Program-made: the position numbers and the translations under genes
Shown here: in pieces, positions 12,729-25,400 of the stretch
How the letters are laid out: each line of letters opens with the position of its first letter
How positions within the stretch are numbered: the first letter of the stretch is position 1
Notes under the pieces: generated by a model
Seen by the model: only the letters and a program-made list of their open reading frames with translations
Database searches by the model: none
Told to the model about the DNA's origin: nothing
Origin: Owenia fusiformis
Taxonomy: Eukaryota; Annelida; Polychaeta; Sabellida; Oweniidae
DNA length: 64,000 nucleotides
Assembly: GCA_903813345.2 (NCBI GenBank)
Contig: CAIIXF020000003.1
Span: forward strand, 9,256,218 to 9,320,217
Reading direction: 5' to 3'

Positions 12729-13843
12729 TTAACACTGACACGTTTCCTTCTTCTCTTTCCAATCTATGGCACCTTGGTCGCACGACGGCCCTCCTTCGAC
12801 GACTTTTCGGATAAGTTCGAGATTGCCAGTGTTTCTCTTCCCGGCATGATAACCACTATCGTTGCATGGTTGGCATACCCTTATAAATGTACATTTCCTA
12901 AAGCATCCATGATTGCCCCCAGATCCAATCACTCTACATTTGGTACAGTACTCCTCAACCAATGGGCCCCATTCATCTGTACATTCTGCAAATTGGAGTG
13001 ATAGAAGTTGATACCAATTACATCGTAGAATAATTTTAAGCCATAAGGTCAAAGGTTCGATAATTGATACTTATTTAGACTTATTTAGGGTCGATACTAA
13101 TATGCTATTACAAAAAATGTTTTATTCTGACAACTGGATGTAAGGTTTGAAGTTCCATTTTCTCACTGGAATCGCCGACAGTTAGTACAAGGAAAAGCGA
13201 AGAATTCCAAACTTGCTGAGGAATTATCATCTCGAAGTGTAGCCAAATCCGTGAAATGTGTATTTGAATTATCAATGACCACAGTTTCAACAACTCTTGA
13301 TAGCCAATTGTTTCACAATCTAGTCTCTTATTGTTCTATCTGCATTTTAGTATTTGATATTTTTTTTAGTTGCTGACATGATTCAATTTTTAAGTGCATA
13401 CACAGTATGATTGTGAGGGGACGATATAAGGGGACGATAACACTATTGGGAATAGAAAATACAGACCTCTTGAAAACGGTGGTCTATGTCTGTCGCAATT
13501 TCCACTTGTAACTGGAAAGTGAAAATAAGTATCAAATCAAGAAGATTCTATGAGGAAAGTGGTAAATGCTATGTATATGATCATGATGTTTCTGAAAATG
13601 TCGCTCCAAACGTAGGCCTAGCATGGACACTGGTGATCCACTCGATTACGTTGGTTACCAAGCGATCACCAGTGATAGATACAAAAAGGTGAACAAAAAA
13701 TCAAAATGCTGTTCACAAGAGGAAAGCATAACGTATCTGATGTAACCACGACAAAAACATAAAAAATATATATATATAATACTATACTTACTGAACAGGC
13801 TGAGAAAAAATAGAAGTAACGCTGGGCTTATCATCAAGCGCAT
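12729..13843 (-). CDS. Gene A: small secreted Cys-rich protein with divergent TSP1 domain
   Basis: There are three coding exons: 13792-13843, 13467-13511 and 12729-12985 (stop TAA at 12729-12731). All introns are phase 1 with GT-AG ends. The product is 117 aa. Exon 1 encodes a classic signal peptide, MRLMISPALLLFFLSLF. Exon 2 encodes a 15-residue pro-region beginning ITSGNCDRHRPPF. Exon 3 encodes a Cys-rich domain with EWGP, CRKC-like pairs, RVCQPC and GGPSC near the C terminus, readable as a strongly diverged thrombospondin type-1 fold. The start is ATG 13843, 74 bp below a TATA box. The layout copies the first two and last coding exons of gene B, so it looks like a miniature paralogue. The last exon ends with a consensus donor at 12697-12701, so the transcript continues into a 3'-UTR exon near 11.9 kb. 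The function is unknown; extracellular matrix, biomineral or defence roles are all possible. Confidence 0.75.
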
Positions 13844-13916
13844 TTTCAAACCTTTTCAGCCGCACTTCTCAGATCTTCGAAAGTCAACGAGACAATTTTC
13901 TATTGAATTGAACTGG

Positions 13917-13924
13917 TATTTATA
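13917..13924 (-). promoter_or_regulatory. Gene A TATA box
   Basis: TATAAATA on the minus strand lies 74 bp before the gene A start. The flanking GGGTATAAATAC and the upstream AAGTCACGTAAACTCAAACA are shared with the gene B promoter. Homology between the two upstream regions continues, with gaps, to about 14511. This implies a focused promoter with a short leader. Confidence 0.65.
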
Positions 13925-15049
13925 CCCTTTTTGGGCTTTTCAAGTCACGTAAACTCAAACAAACCTTTTAATACGTATACTTCATGGTATTTTCTAGTTA
14001 AAACATTTGAAAGAAACAGTGGGGAGAGTTTGCAATACGAAAAGTAATGTTGTCTGATCTATTCACTTAGAAATTTAATATATCATTATATGCTTTTCCA
14101 TTAAATCCAAACACAAAGATCGCATTCGTTGATGACTGATAATGAATTTGTTTAGTATTTTAATGCGAGAAAATGAGTATTGATACACGAATAACAATAA
14201 ACCCAGGAACTCACATAATTATATTTTAACATTATATATTACCCTGCGTACATGTCAAACGTTTTCAATTTAAGAATACGTAGTGGCTTGTAAATAAAAT
14301 GTGATCTTCTAGTGTATATATTGAAACCCAAATTATCATTAGTCATGGATTATATGTTCTTCCTTACCCTTCATTATTCTGTAAACGAGGCTGTATGATT
14401 GTTTTTGAAGCTGTTCATTAAATTGCGTCCAAAGATGTGTCTGTAAAATAATTTTATTACCATTTTCATGTTATGGACTTTATCTAACTTGACTCACATA
14501 ACTGATCATCAGATAAAATAAGTACTAAATATTTGACTCGATTAGGTGCACGTATGAATTGGATTCACGTTAGACTATAGCATACCCAAATAAAAATAAC
14601 TTGCAATTGTAATGCAATAATTAGTTAATTATTGTGTGACAAGCTTGCACTTTGATAAACATTTACCTGTTTGTTAAGGGACCATTAATTCAATGACTAT
14701 TACATTCTAACGAACGTTTGTTTATTAAGTGATCATTACCTAAATTTAATATGTTATAATGTTTCTTCAATAATTTGTTCTGTTCTCTTCTGTAACTATG
14801 GCATGGGGGAGGGTAACAATTAGGAAAGTTTAAAGATAGATTTCCTATGAAACAGACCATTATAGGAATATTGGACTTATAAAAATGTGGTTGTGAGTAC
14901 TTGTGATATATGTGAAACCATTTTTTTGATTTACAAAATTTAAGGATTTTCAATACCTTAATGAATGATGTACACTTCTGGTAATAGTACAATTTGTTGA
15001 TGTTGTAATGTACTAGAGGTGCAATAATAAATTAAACAGATACAATTTT

Positions 15050-15174
15050 TAATAATAAGTCTGCTTCTGAATATATTCATTAAATAAATATTCTTTGAAA
15101 TAACAGTAAATTAATGTGGTTAATTTGTAGATAACTCATTATATCGGCCTGGTTTGTCATCGTCGAGTGGAGTT
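15050..15174 (-). other. Gene B 3'-terminal non-coding exon
   Basis: The minus strand reads TTATGTTTTAG then AACTCC, with the acceptor at 15175-15176. It is followed by a segment nearly identical to that at 11919 behind gene A. The last coding exon of gene B ends at 16126 in CGACA followed by GTAAGTATTG, so this is the spliced 3'-UTR exon. Its lower limit is uncertain. Confidence 0.55.
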
Positions 15175-15360
15175 CTAAAACATAAAGACACCAAAACACT
15201 TCAAGAAATATGAATCATTAAAAATGATAAACCATCGGAAGGTTGATGAATAACTATATCATCATCCAACAAAATGTTGTTAATGAAGTTCATCTCTCAT
15301 GAAAGATTGCCTCCTTGTAAAAACTCTATTCGTTCCAGAAAATATCATTTGAAAATTTGC

Positions 15361-15525
15361 GTTCCTGGCACTCGAACCACGATTCTCACATCGCGAATGT
15401 AAAATCTTTAGCGAACAGTCCTCTGTGCGCGAGTGAAAGAATATGTTTAAGAGCGAGGAAATCGTGGTGCGAGACTAAAGATTTTGCATTCGCGATGTGA
15501 GAATCGTGGTTCGAATGCAAGGAAC
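15361..15525. mobile_element. Foldback MITE with 50-bp arms
   Basis: 15361-15410 is the reverse complement of 15476-15525 with three mismatches, around a 65-bp loop. A diverged relative of the arm (GAACCACGGTTCCTACAACG) occurs at about 11651. The element lies between the last coding exon of gene B (stop at 16153) and gene A, just upstream of the gene B 3'-UTR exon in transcript order, so it is intronic. Confidence 0.6.
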
Positions 15526-16125
15526 GTAGTTCGCGACGTCAGAATTGATGTTTGGGTTGGTTGAAGTCTAGGAGGCCTGAATGTTGCTAGATACGTATGT
15601 TTCAAGTTATATGGCAGTCAACTGAACATATCCTTTTGTTTGTGTACTTATAACTTTTTATGCATCCATTTTATCCTATAAAATCTGTTACACAAACCAA
15701 CGTAGGCTATGACCTAGTAATTTAGCTATTTATTATCACTCTACTATACCCAACCCATAGAAATGCATGGGGTACTCCGATTGTCTAATTGTATTGTTTA
15801 GTATATTTTTGAAAGTACCTTTATTAATATACAGTCATCCAATAAACCATTAATAAGGAACAGACACATAAAAACAAATAACATAATCATTCCTGATAAG
15901 TCAAATGGGTTGCTCATCAACACCAAATGCAAGGTATAGTAGAGTGTTATACTGTCTACAATAAATACAAGTAATAAATACAAGTAAGAAGCCAAACTAG
16001 CTTTTTAGATATATTTTGCAATAAGTTTCCAACATAATTTTAATGGAATTGTGTTTATATATTTATTTGTCACTGTTATTCAAGACTAAGCTATTGTTAA
16101 AGGAAGCCAAGAGTACAATACTTAC

Positions 16126-16430
16126 TGTCGTCTGATTCAAGTTGACCAAAAATTAACAGTAGCATGATACTGTCTTATAAGCTTTGGAATCTCCGTCGCA
16201 TGACGGCCCTCCTCCTCCGTCTCTTCGGACGAGTTCGACATCGTCATTCGTGTTTCTCTTTCTGCGATCGTCATCATCATCATCATCACGGCTATAGCCA
16301 CGATAGCCGCATGGTCGGCACACCCTTATCTTAGTACATGTCTTACTGCATCGTTTATTGCGTCCGTATCCAGTCCTCTTACAAGAGTCACAATGCCATT
16401 CACCCCATGGTCCCCATCCCCCTCTACAAT
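16126..16430 (-). CDS. Gene B last coding exon: divergent TSP1 with Asp run and RRKR site
   Basis: The acceptor is at 16431-16432, the stop TAA at 16153-16155 and the donor at 16121-16125. The exon encodes DCRGGWGPWGEW, paired cysteines, then a seven-aspartate run from a GAT microsatellite followed by RRKR, and a terminal GGPSCDGD with two final cysteines. TSP1-like tryptophan spacing and the GGxxC signature are visible. RRKR matches the furin-type consensus, so the domain might be cleaved in its inserted loop; that is an inference. The matching exon of gene A lacks the Asp run and has only GKR. Confidence 0.7.
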
Positions 16431-19400
16431 CTACAAATAACATCGATAGAAATTTCTACAAATTACATCGAAGAATATCCTTAGCTATATACACTTTATC
16501 TGTTTCATATATAAAGGTTATTATTCAAACGAATTCGAAGTTCGGTTGGGATATAGTGAAGCCTTCCGTCCGTCAGTCAGCCAGTCCGTCCGTCTGTCTG
16601 TCAATTTAAATCAAAGTAATATACATTATTGTTTGAAATGTTGGTATCATATTCACAACATCTATCTATTTGACATATATGTTGTGTTTTCAGTCTGACC
16701 CCAAGGGTTGTGTATGGGGAGTCGGGAAAACAGGAATTTTCATAGATTTCAAGATCTTTCTGAAGAAATTTCATTATATTCAAATGAAAGACAATGAAGG
16801 GTAAAATGCAATTATTGTATCGTTTTTCTGATTAGGGCCTCCTAAATTCAAAATGGCCGTCTAATGCGGCATTTCGGAATAATTTTTTACTCTCTTCAAA
16901 ATATTGTTATATTAGAAGCTGCATAATGCCGCAATCGCCCGAGCACCATTCACAAATTTGAACAAATCCACATGATCAAATGATCAAAGCGTATCTAAAA
17001 GCTTATTCAAGTTGAATACAACATTAGTAAAATGTACTTCATATCATAAAAATGTTATTCTATACTAAAGCACTGTACCGGGAACACATTTTGGCGGATT
17101 GTAATTGTATTGGCCATTCTCCAAACACTTAATCTCAGCATATCCAGCAAGTTTATATCCCCCGTTACAATTAAACTTAGTTCTCCCGCCACAATTTCTG
17201 TCAGAGTTAGAAACATATCCATTTTGAGGGGCTTGGACCGATGAGCACTGTATCTCTACAATAATAAAATGATGATAATACTGATCAAAGCAAGTAAATT
17301 TGTTTATTGAATAGTTTAAAATTTAGAATTAAATGTGTGAATTTAGTTAACAAAAACTAATGAGATCTTTCATTTACATAATCGATATTTTGAGGTGTCT
17401 CAATAATTAAGCAAGAAAAACTTGTAAACACGAGAGTGTCCTTTACAACACAAGTCATCCACCTCTGTTTTCCTAATAACCTTTTTCAAGTTAAAAAAAT
17501 TTTCATGAAGTTTCTACTGGAAAATCTTTAAAGCATTCCTAATATACAAAACCTTTTCCTGCACTCATTATAAATTTTCATTATAATTACAGCTTTTTGA
17601 AAAATAATGATCAACTTGTGTTAAGGGATGATTTTTCTGTTTTGAATAATTGAATTCAAATAGTTATATTTTAAGTGCTAGCTTATATACTGACTTGTGT
17701 GCATGAATTCTATTTACACATGTGTGTTTTATCAATTTACTTAGTTTATTTATTAAAATGAAATAATAAAATTTTGTAAAATTATGTTTAATCAATTTAA
17801 GAATGCTGTGCAATCTATTCTGCTCCTTACCTCCGACCCTAAATATTTCAATTTCATGTCTTAATATACGAGTATTTGTGTAGGTCATGAAATATATCTG
17901 CACAGAAATAGATGCCATTATGGGTCAGAATTCAAGAAGTAATCCATTAAGCTAGTATCAAATATCACAAGTGGGACATATTTGGTTCAATTTATTTTAA
18001 ATGATGCTCAAATTGGCGTCCAAGTAAAACATGGGACATGCGTCTAACAGCAGAATGACAATGAATATTGTTCCCAGGTATCCAAGGTAGGCATACGCCT
18101 AAATTATTGGGTCTAAATTCAATGTGCATTTTAAATAAAGTCAATGCACTGACACTATGTGTAGATAAGGTAACAAATGAAACTGTTTCTGTCTTATTGT
18201 GAAAAGCCTCATGGAAAAAACATGATCATAATACATTAACAGGAATGAAGAGATACTTATTCAATAAAGAAAACTAAGATCATTTATCATTTTCAGACAA
18301 AAGACGCAACATTCATGGTATCTTTGCTGTATATAATCTGAGACTAACATAAAATTATGTTAGTCTCAGATATTATGAAAATTGATGGTGAGCTTAACAA
18401 GGAATTTTGTATGTTAGGAATCCTTTAAAGATTTCCCCAGTGAGAGCTTGATGAAAAATGATTGAGAATTTAAAGGGTTATTAGGAAAACAGAGGTGGAA
18501 GAATGCCTTGTTCTGTCCAAGCAACTATATAGCAAAATTGCCCGGCAATTTGTCGAAGGTGTTCGCTGAGGTCAATTTTTCATTTACCAGCGTCAATGCA
18601 GTCACATTTATCCACGTCAAACACTTTGCAATATGGGCATTGTTTACTTTCAACATTTCCATTAGGTAAAACTTTGCATTTATAGTATCTTCCGCCAATT
18701 GGCCAATACCATTTTCCATTTTTGCAACATTTACCAGGGGGACACTCTGAAAGTAAACAAAACACGACATTAACGAGACTACATCACCAAACTGGTCCTG
18801 ATTATGTTAACGGTTTGGTGTCAGTCTTTTATCATTTGCTGGGTGTCGTATCTTTAACATTTGTTGTCTTTTGATATTACAGTAATAGAATATAAATAAC
18901 GTTTATGTATGGTAAGCTATATAGCAAAAGTGTGTCTTTCTTTGATTTAACGTTGTCTTTTCATATTCCAATAATTGAAAATAAAATAAAGTGTGTCTTT
19001 CTTTGATTTAACGTTGTCTTTTCATATTCCAATAATTGAAAATAAAATAATGTCTGTGTAAGATATAATATGGTAAACGTGAAGACTAAACTGACGCATC
19101 ACCTTTGCAAGGAATATGTAAACTATTAAACTCAATATCAATGTCAAATCACACAATCAAATGATTAATAATGAAATGTTGCTAAACAAAAATAATTTCA
19201 TGAGATCTTCATGATTATGTCAACATCTGTCATTTGGTAAAATGTACTTCATAGTTTAGATAATGCTATTTTGTACCAGGGACACATTTTGGTGGATCGT
19301 AATCATATTGACCATTCTCCAAGCATTTAACCTCAGCATATCCAACACGTTTATATCCCCCGTTACAAGCAAACTTAGTTCTGCCATCACAATTCCTGTC

Positions 19401-22400
19401 AGCGTATACTATGTAACCGTTATCAGGGGCTTGAACCGCTTTACATTGTATTTCTACAATAATATTAATGGAATATAGTTATATTTTGAAATAATTAATA
19501 ATTAAATTGGTTTATTGAAATATGTAAAATTTAGAAATGCGTGATTTTAGTTTTAAAAAAACTATCTTAGAATTTTACTCCAATTCTTTCATTTAAGTAA
19601 TTGATTTTGAGATATCCTAATAATTAAGAATGAAAACTGGAGTAAATTATATATTGTGAAACCTCTCAGCTATATGAAAAGTGTTCACCGTAATTCATAA
19701 TAATGACCGCGTATTCCATATGATAATGATGTCCTACAATGGCATTAAGATGGAAAAGAAATAAAAATTTGAAAAAATTGTCACAAACGAGAGCATTTTC
19801 ACAATCTAAAAATAACTAGATATGCAACAATTATCATGTACCAACGTCAACGCAATCACATTTCTCCAGATCAAACACTTGGCAATATGGGCATTCTTTA
19901 CTTTCGACAGGTCCATTAGGTAAAACCTTGCATTGATATCCCCTTCCGCCAATTGGCCAATACCATTTCCCATTTTTGCAACATTTTCCGGAAGGACACT
20001 CTGAAAAATAAACAAGACACAACATTAACAAGACTACGTCACAAAATGGTACTGATTATAACAGTTTTGTGCCTCCGCGTTTTATCATTAATTGGATGTC
20101 GTTCTTTGAAATTCGTTCTATTTTTGATATTCTAATAATTTAGAATGTCTAAAATATAATATGCATATTTATAAACGTATGAATTAAAAGCGAAGTGTAA
20201 GCTGGCGCAATACGCGACGTTTGTAAAGATGCAGTTCCTATGGTTAACAATGCTAGTATGTAAGAAGGCGAATTCTTAAGTTAAATGTCGAATCAGAAAA
20301 GTAAAATGTTGAAATAATGAAATGTTACCATATGAAAAACATTTAACAAGAACTTCATATATCAATATCTATGCGTAATGCTAAGATACATTATAATTAC
20401 ATGTATTTTTAATGTGGAAAGTGAAAAATGATCCAAGGGCATCTTCATGAGTATTTAAGAAAGATGCCACTTATCACTAGATCATTTAGAAAAATGTTCT
20501 TTATTTCGTAAATAATGTTAAATTGTACCTAGGACACATTTTGGTGGATTGTAATTGTATTGTCCATTCTCCAAACATTTAATCTCAGCATATCCAACAA
20601 GTTTATATCCCTCGTTACAATTAAACTTAGTTCTGCCGCCACAACCCCTGTCAGTGTATACTATGTAACCATTATCAGGGGCTTGAACCGCTTGACATTG
20701 TATCTCTGCAATAATGGACATTTTATTCCTACAATAATTTGATAAACGTATATTCTTTTATAATTAATGAGTAAATTTTGAATAAAATTTAGAAAAGAAC
20801 GGTATGACTATAGTTTAAAAAAATCTTAAAATACTGCTGAAATTCTTTCATTTAAGTAAATGATTTTGAGCTATCCAAATAATTTAGAATGAAATCCTTG
20901 TATATTATGTATTGCAAAACTTAGCTATTTCTAAAAAGTGTTTACTGCAATTATAATATCCGTGTATACCAATGGATAGTGATGTCTTACAATGGCATTA
21001 CAGTTCCGAAAATATAACAGGTTCCGTTATCGAAATGGAAACGAAATACAAATTTAAATAAATGTTCACAGACGAGAGCACATTTACAATCTTAAAATAA
21101 TTATTGATCATTTACCAACATCAACGCAGTCACATTTGTCAACATCAAACACTTGGCAATATGGGCATTGTTTACTTTCGACAGGTCCATTAGGTAAAAC
21201 TTTGCATTGGTATCCCCTTCCGCCAATTGGCCAATACCATTTCCCATTTTTGCAACATTTTCCGGGAGGACACTCTGAAAAGTAAACAAGACACAACATT
21301 AACAAGACTACGTCACAAAAAAGTATTAATTATAACAGGTTTGTGCCTCCGCGTTTTATCGTTAATTGGATGTCGTTCCTTGAAATTGGTTCTGTTTTTG
21401 ATATTCTAATAATTTAGAATGTCTTAAATATAATGTGCATATTCATAAACGTATGAATTAAAAGCGAAGTGTAAGCTTACGCAATACGTTTGTAAAAGTG
21501 GAGTTCCTATGGTTAACAATGCTAGTATGTAAGAAGGCGAATTCTTAAGTTAAATGTCAAATCAGAAAAGTAAAATGTTGAAATAATGAAATGTTACCAT
21601 ATGAAAAACATTTTACAAGAAATTCATATATCAATATTTATGCGTAATGCTAAGTTACATTATAATTATTTTTAATGTGGAATGTGAAAAATGATCCAAG
21701 GGCATCTTAATGAGTATTTAAGGAAGATGGCACTTATCACTGCATCATTTAGAAAAATGTACTTTATTTCGTAAATAATGTTAAATTGTACCTAGGACAC
21801 ATTTTGGTGGATTGTAATTATATTGTCCATTCTCCAAACATTTAATCTCAGCATATCCAACAGGTTTATAGCCCTCGTTACAAGCAAACTTAGTTCTGCC
21901 ATCACAATTCCTGTCAGCATATACTATGTAACCATTATGAGGAGCTTGAACCGCTTTACATTGAATTTCTACAATAATATTAATGGAATAAAGTTATATT
22001 TTGAAATAATTAATAAGTAAATTGGTTTATTGAAATATTTAAAATTTAGAAATGCGTGATTTTAGTTTTAAAAAACTATCTTAGAATATTGCTCAATTTC
22101 TTTCTTTTAAGTAATTGATTTTGAGATATCCTAATAATTTAGAATGAAAAACTGGAGTAAATTATGTATTGTGAAACTTCTCATGATCAGCTATATGAAA
22201 AGTGTTCACTGTAATTTTTAATAATGACCGCGTATTCCATAAGATAATGATGTTGATAATGATGATGATGAGATAAGGAAATTAGCGAAACAGATTTTGG
22301 ACAGTCATATGTTTGATTTTGGCCATTTCCTGGGGATTTAAACAGGTGCATATTTTAGATAAAGTGGAAAACAATATTTCCCATGTTATTTTCCCGTAGG

Positions 22401-25400
22401 GAAAAATCATTGCTTTCAGCCAAGTTTGGTCACCCATAATGGGTATCTTTAAAACCCCTGAAGGAATCACTTATTCATTTAAAGTGGTTAACCATGTGTC
22501 AAAACGCAACATATAGATGCAAGAAAAATTTAAAAAGCAGGGATGGAAGGGGTAGAAAATTAGGAAAACATTTCAGAAAAAACATGTGGGTGGGTCGTTT
22601 GCATCTACCCTGTCTCAAAGTCGAAATTATTTTATCATCTCTAGAAGTGATTTTCCTGGAGGTAATGCATTGGCCTAACATATGCAATTGTTTAAATCCT
22701 CAAAAATGGCCAAAATCCAACATATGACTGTCCAAAATCTGTGGCGCTAATTTCCTTCCTCCTTTCAAAAAGTTGTCACAAACGAGAGCATTTTCACAAT
22801 CTAAAAATAACTAGATATGCAATAATTATCATTTACCAACGTCAACGCAATCACATTTCTGCACATCAAACACTTGGCAATATGGGCATTGTTTACTTTC
22901 GACAGGTCCATTAGGTAAAACTTTGCATTGGTATCCCCTTCCGCCAATTGGCCAATACCATTTTCCATTTTTGCAACATTTTCCGGTAGGACACTCTGAA
23001 AAGTAAACAAGACACAACATTAACGAGACTGCATCACAAAAAGGTATTAATTATAACAGGTTTGTGCCTCCGCGTTTTATCGTTAATTGGATGTCGTTCC
23101 TTGAAATTGGTTCCGTTTTTGATATTCTAATACTTTAGAATGTCTTAAGTATAATGTGCATATTTATAAACGTATGAATTAAAAGCGAAGTGTAAGCTGG
23201 CGCAATACGTTTGTAAAGATGCAGTTCCTATGGTTAACAATGCTAGTATGTAAGAAGGCGAATTCTTAAGTTAAATGTCAAATCAGAAAAGTTAAATGTT
23301 GAAATAATGAAATGTTACCTTATGAAAAACAGCTTACAAGAACTTCATATATCAATATTTATGCGTAATGCTAAGTTACATTATAATTATTTTTAATGTG
23401 GAATGTGAAAAATGATCCAAGTGCATCTTAATGAGTATTTAAGGAAGATGCCACTTATCACTGCATCATTTAGAAAAATGAACTTTATCTCGTAAATAAT
23501 GTTAAATTGTACCTAGGACACATTTTGGTGGATTGTAATTGTATTGACCATTCTCCAAACATTTAATCTCAGCATATCCAACAATTTTATATCCCTCGTT
23601 ACAGGCAAATTTAGTTCTGCCATCACAATTCCTGTCAGCGTATACTATGTAACCGTTATAAGGGGCTTGAACCGTTTGACATCTTATTTCTAAAAATAAC
23701 CAAGATAAAGGCATATTACAATATAAGTCTGATAAAGCGAAGTTCACACCAACGGCGCTTTGGGGGCGTTTTAGAGCGCTATCAAAGCGCCGTTGGTGTG
23801 AACTTAGCTTAAATAAAATGATTTATTGAATTGTTCATAATTAATTTCTGAATAGACTATCAAGTAAATTCTACGATAAAATGCATATTATGTCTGAAAA
23901 GCCTACTTTCACAAGTCGGAACGGGACCATCCCATTGACCATTAGGTTTACACTTAATATCATCATCGCCCCCTTTAATCTTGTAACATTTGTCACATTT
24001 ATATGTGATAACCTCTCCCGGATGATACGGTTCTGTATCACTGTGCCCAAGCCTATATCCATTGGCTGGTGCATATGGCAAAGGAGGCTCACACAATATC
24101 TCTATAAGGTAATGTAAACTCAGCAATTGTATACTAAGCACTTGGACGGAATAGAGAGAGTTGAAAGTATGTTTGATCGTGATAAATTCGTGATTGGTCA
24201 AGTGCAATGACGATAAAAATATCTTAAAAAATCTTTTATTGAATAGATTTTAATTTCTAGAAATATGTAAGTGTAATTGACGTACCGCAAGGATCTATGT
24301 TGCATGGCACACTGATTATTTTATGCTCATCTCCTTCGCATTTGTCATTAGGCTCATGGCTGATTTGTTTAGTGCGTGTTCCTCGTTTTCTTCTATATCC
24401 CCCACCGCATGGTTTAGAGCACTGATCTATGTATTCCCAATCACCAAATGGTGACCATTTGCAACCTGTAGCTATTTAAACACAAATATTTTACATGAAT
24501 TGAATATTCATTTAAACACAATCAATACAATCTATTCGTATACCTAATAATGAGGACATGAGAAGGCATTACGTTTACTAAAAAGAATATTAACAATTTA
24601 CACGAACCCATTATTTGAATATAAATGAAGTATAAATACTGAGGTATACAAGTATAGTTTATGAGATCACGAATTGCAGTTTTTTATAAAAAATAATAAA
24701 ATAAACAATTTTTTCAGCATTGTCTCAAAATGAAACTGATACACATCTCTAATTTTGCAAATTTTGCAAATATAATAGCTTGGAAATTTGTGAACCTCGT
24801 TTTTTTATTTACCAGCTTTAACACAGCCACATTTCTTCAAGTCAAACACTTCACCATATGGGCATTGTTTACTTTCTATATGGCCGTCGGGTAAAACTTT
24901 GCATTGATAGTGCCTTCCACCGACTGGCCAATACCATTTCCCGTATTTACAACACTTGCCATAAGGACACCCTGAAAATGAAATAAAAAACATCGTTAAC
25001 TAGATTTCACCACCAAATTAGCACTAGATATTCTAATCTCCACGCACAAACCGTAGTCTAATGGTGCCAAGACATGGTATTGGTTATTAAAACCATGCAC
25101 AGTTTACGAGCTACTAACTACATGTACTACTGTTCGAGACATTTTCGCATGGGAGACATATTTACAATTTACAAATACATGTACTTTGGAAATGTAAATT
25201 GTGTTTCTCATTTACCTGCTTCTACCCTAACGCAGTAGCATTTCCTCACGTCAAACACTTTACCATAATCACACTGTTTACTTTCTTCTACTTCGGAAAA
25301 CATAGATTTCCATCTATAATATCTTCCTCCAGTTGACCAATACCATTTAAACCCGTGTTTGCAACATTTGTCGACTGGACACCCTATAAATGATGTACAC

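Larger units (their letters stand above)
17079..23689 (-). repeat. Tandem exon-pair duplication inside gene B (Sushi + chitin-binding-like)
   Basis: Sushi exons of exactly 177 bp (5' ends 23689, 21968, 20705, 19453, 17255) alternate with chitin-binding-like exons of exactly 159 bp (22995, 21274, 20000, 18746). The basic period is about 1.25 kb. Two longer intervals are largely explained by insertions at 22277-22755 and 17459-18499. The introns of the three central units are nearly identical over hundreds of bases (for example 20040-20490, 21310-21770 and 23040-23500), so those duplications are recent. Every pair is symmetrical in phase (1-1), so copies can be gained or lost without a frameshift. 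Confidence 0.85.
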
